From Neobacillus jeddahensis (GTDB lineage: Bacteria; Bacillota; Bacilli; Bacillales; Cytobacillaceae), in the NCBI RefSeq assembly GCF_000612625.1, contig NZ_CCAS010000014.1, positions 24,319 to 88,318 on the forward strand: DNA of 64,000 nucleotides, written 5' to 3'. Positions 26,462 through 34,706 of this stretch are shown one piece after another. The stretch's first letter is position 1. Each line of letters begins with the position of its first letter. The notes under the pieces are model-generated. The model was not told the DNA's origin, did no database searches, and saw only the letters and a program-made list of their open reading frames with translations. Made by a program: the position numbers and the translations under genes.

Positions 26462-29400
26462 ATGCCGAAAACACCATTTACAGAACAACTAAAACAACGC
26501 ATCCTTGTCATGGATGGCGCCATGGGAACGATGCTACAACGTGCCGATCTTACCGCAGCCGATTTTGGCGGTGACCTATATGATGGCTGCAACGAACACC
26601 TGAATTTGACCGCTCCAACGGTTATTTCTACCATTCACCGTGAATACTTAGAGGCAGGAGCAGACATCATTGAAACCAATACATTCGGGGCGACGAGCCT
26701 TGTTCTTGACGAGTATGAGCTTGGGTTTAAAGCCTACGAAATAAATAAAATAGCCGCGTTACTTGCCGTTAAAGAAGCATACAAAGCGTCAACAGATGAA
26801 TGGCCTCGCTATGTAGCCGGCTCCATGGGACCGACCACAAAAACCTTAAGCGTTACAGGCGGAACAACCTTTGATGCCCTTTCTGCCGCCTATGAAGAAC
26901 AAGCGATTGGCTTGATTGACGGTGGCGTTGATCTGTTACTGCTTGAAACGAGTCAAGATATGCTAAATGTGAAAGCAGGATTTGTCGGAATTCAAAGTGC
27001 TTTTAAAAAGACGGGTAAAACACTGCCTCTATTTATATCAGGAACGATTGAACCGATGGGAACAACACTAGCTGGACAATCGATTGAGTCTTTCTTTATT
27101 TCTGTCGAGCATATGAAACCTGTTGCAGTTGGGTTAAATTGCGCAACTGGCCCAGAATTCATGCAGGATCATGTCCGCTCATTAGCCAATTTAGCAACGA
27201 CTGCCGTTAGCTGTTACCCGAATGCTGGTTTACCTGATGAGGAAGGCCATTATCATGAAACACCAGAAACACTCGCAAAAAAGCTGGCTGATTTTGCGGC
27301 GCATGGCTGGCTAAATATTGTCGGCGGCTGCTGTGGTACGACTCCTGAACATATAAAAGCCATATCTGACGCAATGAAACAATATCAACCACGTGCATTT
27401 CAAGCATCGTCAACACACATGGTTTCAGGGATTGAGCCATTCATTTACGATGATCCAACGTTAAGACCAATTATGGTCGGTGAACGGACCAATGTCATTG
27501 GTTCACGTAAATTCAAGCGGTTAATTACGGAAGGGAAATTTGAAGAAGCTTCGGAAGTTGCTCGTGCCCAGGTAAAAGGCGGGGCCCATGTCATTGATAT
27601 TTGCTTGGCAGACCCCGACCGTGACGAGCTAGCCGACATGGAGCAGTTTATCCAAGAAGTGGTTAAGAAAGTTAAAGTTCCCCTTGTCATTGATTCAACT
27701 GATGAAAAAGTCATTGAAAGAGCCCTTAAATATTCGCAGGGAAAAGCGATTATCAATTCCATTAACCTAGAGGATGGCGAGGAACGCTTTGAAGCGATTG
27801 TCCCGTTAATCCACCGCTACGGCGCAGCGGTCGTTGTAGGGACTATTGATGAAGTAGGTATGGGCGTTACAGCCGAACGCAAACTTGAAATTGCTAAAAA
27901 ATCTTACAATTTATTAGTAAATAAATATGGGCTCCATCCACAAGACCTCATCTTTGACCCGCTTGTTTTCCCAGTCGGAACGGGTGATGAGCAATATATC
28001 GGATCAGCAAAAGCGACGGTAGAAGGCATTAAGATGATTAAGGAACAGCTTCCAGCAGTCCAAACAATTCTCGGGATTAGTAATGTTTCCTTCGGGCTGC
28101 CACCAGTTGGAAGAGAAATATTAAATTCTGTCTTCCTTTACCATTGCACCCAAGCGGGGTTAGATTATGCAATTGTGAACACAGAAAAGCTGGAACGATT
28201 TGCTTCGATCTCCAAGGAAGAAGTTCAGTTAGCGGAATCATTGTTATTCAATACGACGGATGAAACGTTAGCGACCTTTACTGAATTTTATCGTGGGAAA
28301 AAGAAGGAGCCGAAAACTACTGTTCCCAATATGAGTTTAGAAGAACGTCTCGCCTATTATGTTGTTGAAGGTACGAAAGAAGGGTTATTGGCCGATTTAG
28401 ATATAGCCCTTGCGACCTATCCTGCTCCACTTGACATTATTAATGGTCCCTTAATGGACGGGATGAAAGAAGTTGGGCGCCTCTTCAATGATAATCAATT
28501 AATTGTCGCTGAGGTACTCCAAAGTGCAGAAGTAATGAAAGCGGCTGTATCCCATTTGGAACCCCATATGGAAAAAGGAAATGTTTCCTCCACAAAAGGA
28601 AAAGTGATTTTAGCCACTGTCAAAGGAGATGTACACGACATCGGGAAAAACCTGGTCGACATTATCCTTAGTAATAATGGATACGATGTGATTGATTTAG
28701 GAATAAAAGTTAGCCCCACTGACTTAGTCCAAGCCATCCGAGAGGCAAACCCAGATATGGTCGGTTTATCAGGCTTGCTGGTGAAATCAGCCCAACAAAT
28801 GGTCTTAACTGCTCAGGACATGAAAGAGGCAGGAATCTCTCTGCCCATCTTAGTGGGAGGTGCTGCCCTGTCTCGGAAATTTACGGATACGAAAATTGCG
28901 AAAGAATATGAGGGGCTCGTTTTGTACGCAAAGGATGCCATGACAGGATTATCGCTTGCCAATCAGCTGCAATCCCCTGAGGAGCACCAAAAGCTTATAG
29001 AAGAGAAACAGGAAAAGATTGCAGCGTTGGAGGTACCGAGAGAGTTTGAACGGGTCAGAGCGGGATCAGTTGCCGTAAAACCGAAACCATCCGTTTCAAC
29101 ACAGGCTCCTGTGTTTACACCGATGGATACGAAGCGTCATATCATCAAAACATATTCTCTATCCCATATTGAACCCTATATCAATATGCAAATGCTGATT
29201 GGACATCATCTTGGCGTGAAGGGGAAAATCGCAAAGCTACTTGTAGAGAAGGATGAAAAAGCCCTAAAAGTAAAAGAAGTAGTCGACCAATTATTGGCGG
29301 ATGCCAAGCGTGAAAGCTGGATTACGCCAAATGCTGCATATCAATTTTTCCCTGCGCAAGCAGATGGCAATAAAGTGATCATCTATGATCCAGAAAAACC

Positions 29401-29911
29401 TGACCGGATCATTGAAACGTTTGATTTCCCGCGTCAAGAATCAGCTCCCTATCTCTGTTTAGCCGATTTCTTAAAATCTGTTCATAGCGGTGAAATGGAC
29501 TATGTTGGATTTTTTACAGTCACCGCTGGAAAAGGGATCCGTGAACAGGCAGAGCAATTTAAGCAGGAGGGCCGGTTTCTTGAGAGTCATGCGCTCCAAG
29601 CCCTTGCACTTGAAACCGCTGAAGGCTTTGCCGAATTGATTCACCGTCAAATGCGCGACCGCTGGGGGTTCCCTGATCCCCTCGATTTTTCGATGCAAGA
29701 TCGTTTTGCTGCGCATTATCAAGGACAACGTTTCTCTTTTGGTTACCCCGCCTGCCCGGATTTAGAGGATCAGAAAAAACTGTTTACCTTAATCCAACCA
29801 GAGGAAATCGGGATTCAACTCACAGAGGGTTGTATGATGGAGCCGGAAGCTTCTGTCTCTGCGATGGTTTTCGCCCACCCCGAAGCAAGGTATTTTAATG
29901 TGTTGCGTTAA
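26462..29911 (+). CDS. metH: Cobalamin-dependent methionine synthase
   Basis: 1149 aa, full length for MetH. Domains in order: homocysteine-binding barrel ([24 protein letters not shown] near residue 285), pterin-binding barrel (RPIMVGERTNVIGSRKFK, VIDICLADPDRDE), B12-binding cap and Rossmann domain (GDVHDIGKNLVDIILSNNGY, where the His coordinates cobalt, and VGLSGLLVKS), and the C-terminal activation domain (SAMVFAHPEARYF). It makes methionine from homocysteine and methyl-THF. A 103-base gap separates it from yitJ, with GAGGGGGAGC before the ATG. It is probably part of the same S-box transcript. Confidence 0.97.
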   Translation: MPKTPFTEQLKQRILVMDGAMGTMLQRADLTAADFGGDLYDGCNEHLNLTAPTVISTIHREYLEAGADIIETNTFGATSLVLDEYELGFKAYEINKIAALLAVKEAYKASTDEWPRYVAGSMGPTTKTLSVTGGTTFDALSAAYEEQAIGLIDGGVDLLLLETSQDMLNVKAGFVGIQSAFKKTGKTLPLFISGTIEPMGTTLAGQSIESFFISVEHMKPVAVGLNCATGPEFMQDHVRSLANLATTAVSCYPNAGLPDEEGHYHETPETLAKKLADFAAHGWLNIVGGCCGTTPEHIKAISDAMKQYQPRAFQASSTHMVSGIEPFIYDDPTLRPIMVGERTNVIGSRKFKRLITEGKFEEASEVARAQVKGGAHVIDICLADPDRDELADMEQFIQEVVKKVKVPLVIDSTDEKVIERALKYSQGKAIINSINLEDGEERFEAIVPLIHRYGAAVVVGTIDEVGMGVTAERKLEIAKKSYNLLVNKYGLHPQDLIFDPLVFPVGTGDEQYIGSAKATVEGIKMIKEQLPAVQTILGISNVSFGLPPVGREILNSVFLYHCTQAGLDYAIVNTEKLERFASISKEEVQLAESLLFNTTDETLATFTEFYRGKKKEPKTTVPNMSLEERLAYYVVEGTKEGLLADLDIALATYPAPLDIINGPLMDGMKEVGRLFNDNQLIVAEVLQSAEVMKAAVSHLEPHMEKGNVSSTKGKVILATVKGDVHDIGKNLVDIILSNNGYDVIDLGIKVSPTDLVQAIREANPDMVGLSGLLVKSAQQMVLTAQDMKEAGISLPILVGGAALSRKFTDTKIAKEYEGLVLYAKDAMTGLSLANQLQSPEEHQKLIEEKQEKIAALEVPREFERVRAGSVAVKPKPSVSTQAPVFTPMDTKRHIIKTYSLSHIEPYINMQMLIGHHLGVKGKIAKLLVEKDEKALKVKEVVDQLLADAKRESWITPNAAYQFFPAQADGNKVIIYDPEKPDRIIETFDFPRQESAPYLCLADFLKSVHSGEMDYVGFFTVTAGKGIREQAEQFKQEGRFLESHALQALALETAEGFAELIHRQMRDRWGFPDPLDFSMQDRFAAHYQGQRFSFGYPACPDLEDQKKLFTLIQPEEIGIQLTEGCMMEPEASVSAMVFAHPEARYFNVLR

Positions 29912-29916
29912 TGTGT

Positions 29917-29953
29917 TCCCGTGAACTGAGGTTTTGGTTCGCGGGATTTTTTT
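29917..29953 (+). terminator. Terminator of the methionine operon
   Basis: A 10-bp stem (29917-29926 with 29937-29946, one T-G pair) and seven T, starting 6 bases after the metH stop. Confidence 0.88.
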
Positions 29954-30030
29954 GGTTATGACTGAGAGAATTCTGTATACCTTTAGCCTTTTTCTAACTT
30001 TGGACAATGTCTTTTAGCCAGCCGCTCTTT

Positions 30031-30070
30031 TTGACAATAGGCAAATATAGTATTATAATTACCTAGGTAA
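30031..30070 (+). promoter_or_regulatory. Consensus promoter with MarR-type operator
   Basis: TTGACA (30031-30036) and TATAAT (30054-30059) are both perfect sigma-A hexamers with a 17-base spacer. The palindrome TTACCTAGGTAA (30059-30070) overlaps the end of the -10 box and the expected start site. This suggests strong transcription held off by the MarR-type protein encoded next. Confidence 0.8.
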
Positions 30071-30096
30071 CTAATTTTCCAATATAGGAGTATCAT

Positions 30097-30510
30097 ATGA
30101 TAAGCCACGAATTATTCCATTCTCTTCATCAGCTATCACGCCATCTCACCAACAAACTAAATGAAGCTCTGAAACCAGTTGGATTATATAGTGCCCAGTG
30201 GGCTGTCATTTTCGTTCTCAAAAATAAAGGATCACTTACTCAAAAGGAACTATGTGATTACCTTTTCGTTGAAGCCCCGCCCATGACACGTACTATTCAA
30301 AGACTCGTTAAACAAGGTTTTGTCAAACAGGTTGCCGGTAAGGACAAACGGGAAAAGCACGTTCAATTAACCGATCATGCCCTGATGGAATATCCACAAT
30401 GGGAGAATATTGTGAACAAGATCAATCAAGAATTACTAAAAGACTTCCCAGTAGGATCTCAGGAAGAACTTTTGAAACTGCAAAAAAGCTGGTTACAGCA
30501 AATTCTATAA
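30097..30510 (+). CDS. MarR-family transcriptional regulator
   Basis: 137 aa, the usual size. The winged-helix core is clear: LYSAQWAVIFVLKNKGSLTQ, then KELCDYLFVEAPPMTRTIQR (recognition helix) and the wing GKDKREKHVQLT. The TATAGGAGTATCAT spacing fits the ATG. It is followed after 14 bases by an MFS exporter gene. Together with the palindrome in the promoter, this is the common arrangement of a repressor controlling itself and an efflux pump. The inducer is unknown. Confidence 0.92.
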   Translation: MISHELFHSLHQLSRHLTNKLNEALKPVGLYSAQWAVIFVLKNKGSLTQKELCDYLFVEAPPMTRTIQRLVKQGFVKQVAGKDKREKHVQLTDHALMEYPQWENIVNKINQELLKDFPVGSQEELLKLQKSWLQQIL

Positions 30511-30524
30511 TAGGGGTGCATGAC

Positions 30525-31739
30525 ATGAATCAATCAAAACTATGGACAAAGGATTTTATCAGCATATCCTTAAGTAATTTCTTTCTCTTTTTAACTTTTT
30601 ATATCTTACTTGTCACCCTTCCATCCTATGCTCTAGATGAATTACATAGCAGTTCTTCGATGGCGGGATTAATGACTACCGTATTTTTGCTTTCTGCGAT
30701 TGTTTCACGTCCGCTTGCGGGGCAATGGCAAGAACGAGCTGGCAATAGAAAGGTATTAATCGTTGCCCTTATCATTTTCGCAGGAGCCGCACTCTTATAT
30801 TTCTTCCCGAAAACCATTAGTGGGTTTCTAATCATTCGCTTGTTACACGGGATTGGTTTTGGTATGGCCACAACGGCAGTTGGTACCATTGTAGCTGATC
30901 TCATTCCTGTCTCTCGCCGTGGAGAAGGCATGGGGTATTTCGTCATGTCCACAAATATGGCGATGGTTATCGGGCCCTTTATTGGTTTGTTGGCGATCCA
31001 GGAATGGGGACCCCAGGTATTGTTCATCCTAAGTGTTATCGTTGCAATCATGGCTTTACTCACCGGGCTTAGTGTCAAACAGCCACACTTGGAACAGCCC
31101 TCTCAAATAGAGGTTCTGTCATCCTTTTCATTTCGCAGCCTTTTCGAAGCATCTGCCGTGCCAATCGCGATCGTTGGCAGCTTTATGGCGATCGTGTATT
31201 CAGCCCTTCTCACTTTCGTATCGATTTATGCCAATGAGATTCACTTATCCAATATTGCCAGTCTTTTCTTTGTCGTCTATGCGATTGTTTTATTAGCCTC
31301 AAGGCCATTTACAGGAAAATGGCTTGATCAGTATGGGCCAAACGTGATTAGCTTTCCTTGTATTTTTCTTTTTGCGGTTGGTATGTTTATATTAAGCCAA
31401 AGTAATGGAGCGGTTACGTTCTTATTATCAGCAGGAATGATTGGCTTAGGCTGGGGGACTCTCTTCCCTACCTTTCAAACGATTGCCATTCAAAATGCTG
31501 AACCAAGACGAAGAGGAGTGGCTACGGCGACCTTCTTATCTATCTATGATACCGGTATTGCCCTAGGATCATTTGTAGTTGGAATCATCGCCGTCAAAAT
31601 GGACTATAGTACGTTATATTTCTTTTGCTCCTTCTATATTTTAATCGGAGCAGTCCTTTATTACTTTTTCCATACGAAGAAACGGTCTTCCTCAGTAAAA
31701 GAAAAGGCTCAACAACAAGCAAACATGCAAGAAATTTAA
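30525..31739 (+). CDS. MFS-family transporter
   Basis: 404 aa from the ATG at 30525 after TAGGGGTG; the longer frame from 30399 overlaps the MarR gene. About 12 membrane helices. The loop 2-3 motif of the major facilitator superfamily appears as SRPLAGQWQERAGNRKVLI, repeated in the second half as SRPFTGKWLDQYGPN. The LHGIGFGMATTAVG stretch resembles drug/sugar antiporters. The pairing with MarR suggests export of a toxic compound. No substrate can be named. Confidence 0.9.
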   Translation: MNQSKLWTKDFISISLSNFFLFLTFYILLVTLPSYALDELHSSSSMAGLMTTVFLLSAIVSRPLAGQWQERAGNRKVLIVALIIFAGAALLYFFPKTISGFLIIRLLHGIGFGMATTAVGTIVADLIPVSRRGEGMGYFVMSTNMAMVIGPFIGLLAIQEWGPQVLFILSVIVAIMALLTGLSVKQPHLEQPSQIEVLSSFSFRSLFEASAVPIAIVGSFMAIVYSALLTFVSIYANEIHLSNIASLFFVVYAIVLLASRPFTGKWLDQYGPNVISFPCIFLFAVGMFILSQSNGAVTFLLSAGMIGLGWGTLFPTFQTIAIQNAEPRRRGVATATFLSIYDTGIALGSFVVGIIAVKMDYSTLYFFCSFYILIGAVLYYFFHTKKRSSSVKEKAQQQANMQEI

Positions 31740-31889
31740 AACATACTAAACAAAGCTCCCCCATTGTACAATATTTCAAGCAGAATCTTGAGTTTTCACA
31801 TTTTTCTATTTATAATCAAGCACTTCGTTTTACATTGATATTTAAATACGCTAAGCTAAACGTATTAAAAATTATTGGAGGGATATTAT

Positions 31890-32453
31890 ATGTTTGATGT
31901 GGTGATTATTGGTGCAGGACCTACTGGTGCTAGTGCTGCGTTATTTACAGCAAAGGCTGGTAAGAAGACCTTAGTGATTGATAATGATAAAAGTGTTACC
32001 AAACGGGCGTGGATTGAAAATCATTATGGTGTAGAAGAAATTACGGGCCCAGATCTTATTGAAATTGGGAAAAAACAAGCAACTAAATTTGGTGCAGAAA
32101 TTGTTCCAGCCACTGTTTCTACTATCACTAAAACAGACAATGGTTTTAAAGTGGAAACAGATCAAAGTGAGTACGAAGCAAAGCATGTTATTGTTGCTAC
32201 TGGTATGTCAGTTGATTTAGCAGAAAAAGTTGGTTTACAAACTAAACCAGGAACAGAGCCAAGAATTAAGACGATTCTTGATGTCGATCACGCTGGAAAA
32301 ACTAATATTGCAGGCATTTGGGCAGCAGGAACAGTAGCTGGCGTTAGTATGCATACAATCATCACAGCGGGTGACGGAGCAAAAGTTGCCATTAATGTGA
32401 TTAGTGAATTAAATGGTGAACGCTATGTTGACCATGATATTTTAAAATCCTAA
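31890..32453 (+). CDS. Short single-domain FAD-dependent oxidoreductase
   Basis: 187 aa from the ATG at 31890 with GGAGGG upstream. The N-terminal FAD-binding motif VVIIGAGPTGASAALFTAKAGKKTLVID and the C-terminal GIWAAGTVAGVSMHTIITAGDGAKVA match the two halves of the thioredoxin-reductase FAD domain. The NADPH domain that normally sits between them is missing, and there is no CxxC pair. It may be a reduced relative that uses another electron donor, or a flavin-binding accessory protein. It may be co-transcribed with the VOC gene 28 bases downstream. Confidence 0.75.
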   Translation: MFDVVIIGAGPTGASAALFTAKAGKKTLVIDNDKSVTKRAWIENHYGVEEITGPDLIEIGKKQATKFGAEIVPATVSTITKTDNGFKVETDQSEYEAKHVIVATGMSVDLAEKVGLQTKPGTEPRIKTILDVDHAGKTNIAGIWAAGTVAGVSMHTIITAGDGAKVAINVISELNGERYVDHDILKS

Positions 32454-32481
32454 TCAGGATACATAGTATGGGGGAAGTCAT

Positions 32482-32865
32482 ATGGCTGTAAAGAAAATGG
32501 ATCATGTCGGTGTCATGGTAAACAATCTCGAGGCAGCACTTACGTTTTATCAAGAAGTGGTAGGCATGGAGCTAAAGGATAAATTTACGATAGCAAATGG
32601 TTCTATTACCCTCGCTTTCCTTGGCTTCGATGGTTCGGACGAGACAGAATTAGAATTAGTCTTTGGCGGTAATCCTGATCTCCCAAATGAAGGAAAGGTC
32701 AATCACATTGCCTTTTTAGTCGACGATATTGCAGAGGAATTTGACCGTTTAAAGGGTCTTGATGTTGTATTCATCAGTGAAGACATCTCTACCCTCCCGA
32801 ATGGATATCGTAATTTCTTTGTACATGGCCCTGCTGGTGAAAAGGTTGAATTTTTCCAAAGATAA
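32482..32865 (+). CDS. VOC-family (glyoxalase/dioxygenase fold) protein
   Basis: 127 aa with the paired beta-alpha-beta-beta-beta units of the vicinal oxygen chelate fold: KMDHVGVMVNNLEAALTFYQ in the first half and KVNHIAFLVDDIAEEFDRLK with GPAGEKVEFFQR in the second. Two His (in DHVG and NHIA) and the C-terminal Glu are at metal-ligand places. The closest annotated families are lactoylglutathione-lyase-like proteins. The substrate is unknown. GGGGGAAG precedes the ATG. Confidence 0.85.
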   Translation: MAVKKMDHVGVMVNNLEAALTFYQEVVGMELKDKFTIANGSITLAFLGFDGSDETELELVFGGNPDLPNEGKVNHIAFLVDDIAEEFDRLKGLDVVFISEDISTLPNGYRNFFVHGPAGEKVEFFQR

Positions 32866-32892
32866 TTAACAATTCTCATATATAAAGACTTG

Positions 32893-32920
32893 AAAAGGAC
32901 TGTTGAAGTCCTTTTCTTTA
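32893..32920. terminator. Terminator between convergent genes
   Basis: AAAAGGACT (32893-32901) pairs with AGTCCTTTT (32907-32915), followed by a T-rich tail on the plus strand. It may serve the VOC gene and, less well, the epimerase gene coming from the right. Confidence 0.7.
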
Positions 32921-33784
32921 TTTCACAATAAATGCTGTTGTTGTCTGCAACGTATTCCCCGGTTCGATCATCACTAATTCTTCCTTCTGATTCAATTCAT
33001 CAGTTAAAGCCATCCATGGCTCCACACAAATAAATTCTTGATCACTTTCTGTCCATAATACGATGTACTTAAATTCATTTCCATATGTCATCGTCAAGTA
33101 CTTGTTTTGATCAGGAAGTGCAAACGATACTTCTTTTTCCGTTGCATCGAGGAGAACTAGAGACTCTTTTTTATTAGTTAAATCTAATGAGCCTTCAATG
33201 TTTTTGATTTTCATATCATTATAATCCAAATAGGTTTTAGCATTGGTTTGATAGGTCAGGTCCTTGCAAGTTGTTTTGAAATAGGGATGAAACCCAGCAT
33301 AGATAGGCATCTGAGCTTCGGATTGGTTTCGGTATCCCTGTAAAATAGTTAGACTATCTTTGGTTATGGTATAGGTAAACACTACCTCAAAGTCAAATGG
33401 GTATTCCTTCCTTGTTTCTTGATTACTCGCTAAACGCAATGTGATCGAGGCACTTGTTTCATCGGTATTGGTTTCGACAACTTCCCATGGGTTCGTTCGG
33501 GCAACCCCGTGGTTCTTCATTTGATAAACCATACCATCCCACTCATACTCCCCGTTCTTTAATTGACCGGAGATTGGGAATAGGATTGGAATTCCGCCCC
33601 TGATATTTTTATTAGGATTATATAGAGTTTCTTTGTTTAAAAAAAGAATTTCTTCTCCCTCTACTCCAAATCCAGAAATAATTCCGCCACGCTCAGGAAC
33701 TATATTAAGCCAACTGCCGATTTCATTATTGATTAGCTCGTAAACCATCAGACCCTGTTCTTTCGTTACATTAAGCTGATACAT
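32918..33784 (-). CDS. Aldose 1-epimerase family protein
   Basis: 288 aa from the ATG at 33784, 7 bases after AGGATGAG; in-frame ATG codons further out lack a better site. The galactose-mutarotase fold is visible: GSWLNIVPERGGIISGFGVEG, RGGIPILFPISGQLKNGEY, MKNHGVARTNPWEV (catalytic-type His in a GVAR context), YAGFHPYF (second His) and a late Glu in VCVEPWMA. It interconverts sugar anomers. It is closer to the LacX/glucose-6-phosphate-epimerase-like group than to GalM. It has no functional neighbours here. Confidence 0.85.
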   Translation of the reverse strand: MYQLNVTKEQGLMVYELINNEIGSWLNIVPERGGIISGFGVEGEEILFLNKETLYNPNKNIRGGIPILFPISGQLKNGEYEWDGMVYQMKNHGVARTNPWEVVETNTDETSASITLRLASNQETRKEYPFDFEVVFTYTITKDSLTILQGYRNQSEAQMPIYAGFHPYFKTTCKDLTYQTNAKTYLDYNDMKIKNIEGSLDLTNKKESLVLLDATEKEVSFALPDQNKYLTMTYGNEFKYIVLWTESDQEFICVEPWMALTDELNQKEELVMIEPGNTLQTTTAFIVK

Positions 33785-33909
33785 CTTTCTACTCATCCTT
33801 TCTACTAAACACATATCATGCAATGGATAATCATTCCATCTTATCATTTGACAAGATTTCCAAAAACCAAATAAAATGAATTCCTATTAATTAAAATAAA
33901 CGAATAAAA

Positions 33910-33970
33910 GTGGTCCACATTAAATGAAAGAAGCACTGGACCACAATTGGGCCAAGTGCTTCTTTCATTT
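33910..33970 (-). terminator. Long hairpin downstream of the acidic-protein gene
   Basis: A perfect 16-bp stem (33922-33937 with 33955-33970) lies 15 bases past the stop codon of the minus-strand gene. A second 8-bp repeat (33910-33917 with 33937-33944) could pair instead. The T tract is weak, so termination is likely but not certain. Confidence 0.6.
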
Positions 33971-33984
33971 AAGAAATTGCCTCA

Positions 33985-34380
33985 TTAAACCGCCAGATCT
34001 TTGCCCTCTTCTACAATATGGAACAACAAGTGGGCTAAATGATGAATTGCACCGTATTCTTCTTCCTCTTCTTCTGATTCCTCATTAACCTCAAGATCAT
34101 TTAGGAACAGAGCCATAAATTCGTAAAAGTCCTTCAGCTGGAACGAGTAGCATGCAACGGGTTCTTCATTGTCCTCTTCATATTGCAATACCATATAGGA
34201 GAGATTTCCGTCAATGTCCGCACCATCAAAAAAGACAAACAAACCAATGTTTGTGTCAAGCTCAAATAAATGTCTTGTCCCACCCTCGGTTGCTTTTTCA
34301 AACTCCTCTTGGTTAAGCTTTTGTATTTGCATACTATCCACATTATCCTCTTGGTGAAAACCAACAATAAATGATTTCAT
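33985..34380 (-). CDS. Small acidic cytosolic protein, function unknown
   Basis: 131 aa from the ATG at 34380 with AAGGAGG at good spacing. No signal peptide or membrane segment. The middle has FELDTNIGLFVFFDGADIDGNLSYMVLQY and a run of glutamates (ESEEEEEEYG) near residue 108, then a helix HHLAHLLFHIVEEG. Similar small acidic proteins occur in other Bacillaceae, but I do not recognise a characterised family. It lies beyond the terminator of the NprR-like pair and is probably a separate unit. Confidence 0.7.
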   Translation of the reverse strand: MKSFIVGFHQEDNVDSMQIQKLNQEEFEKATEGGTRHLFELDTNIGLFVFFDGADIDGNLSYMVLQYEEDNEEPVACYSFQLKDFYEFMALFLNDLEVNEESEEEEEEYGAIHHLAHLLFHIVEEGKDLAV

Positions 34381-34503
34381 ATTTCCTCCTTGACCTTTTT
34401 CCATATTTTAAACATATACACATAGGATACCATAATCATCATGATTCATTCATTTTAATACTCCTATTAATATCAACTACACTTTTACCAACATTCCTTA
34501 CAA

Positions 34504-34530
34504 TAAAAAAAATCCCGAAATTCAGGGATT
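34504..34530 (-). terminator. Terminator of the regulator-peptide pair
   Basis: AATCCC (34511-34516) pairs with GGGATT (34525-34530), followed on the minus strand by eight T. It lies 16 bases after the stop of the 49-residue peptide gene and shows that the peptide gene ends the transcript. Confidence 0.88.
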
Positions 34531-34545
34531 GGAAAGTCTTTTTTA

Positions 34546-34695
34546 TCATCCTACTGGTGGATGAATAGGATAATCGCTTAACGATTTACTAGCGACCTCG
34601 GTATTTACGGATGACTTTTGATTATTGACTGTTGTTGTTGATGTTATAAGCGAAAGCACTGTAACTGAGAACAAAATGATGGCTAATTTTTTCAT
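34546..34695 (-). CDS. Secreted signalling propeptide (NprX/Phr-like), 49 aa
   Basis: This short frame encodes 49 residues. The N-terminus MKKLAIILFSVTVLSLITS is a typical signal peptide (two Lys then a hydrophobic core). A polar linker rich in Ser, Thr, Asn and Lys follows, then the C-terminus SLSDYPIHPPVG. This layout is that of RRNPP propeptides (Phr, NprX, PapR), in which a 5-8 residue C-terminal piece is cut out, re-imported and bound by the TPR receptor. The ATG lies 11 bases after the stop of the HTH-TPR gene, with GGGGGAA placed correctly and overlapping that stop. A strong terminator follows. The C-terminal V-G ending recalls NprX, but the active form is unknown. Confidence 0.82.
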   Translation of the reverse strand: MKKLAIILFSVTVLSLITSTTTVNNQKSSVNTEVASKSLSDYPIHPPVG

Positions 34696-34706
34696 AGAAA
34701 TTCCCC

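Noticed and set aside
27445..27762. Long open frame opposite metH (105 codons, minus strand), with similar frames at 25251-25604, 28495-28737 and 30626-31078
   Set aside because: They lie fully inside well-identified genes on the other strand, have no ribosome binding site and read as low-complexity shadow sequence.
34371..34568. 65-codon plus-strand frame opposite the signalling-peptide region
   Set aside because: No ribosome site, and it crosses the terminator of the NprR-like pair.
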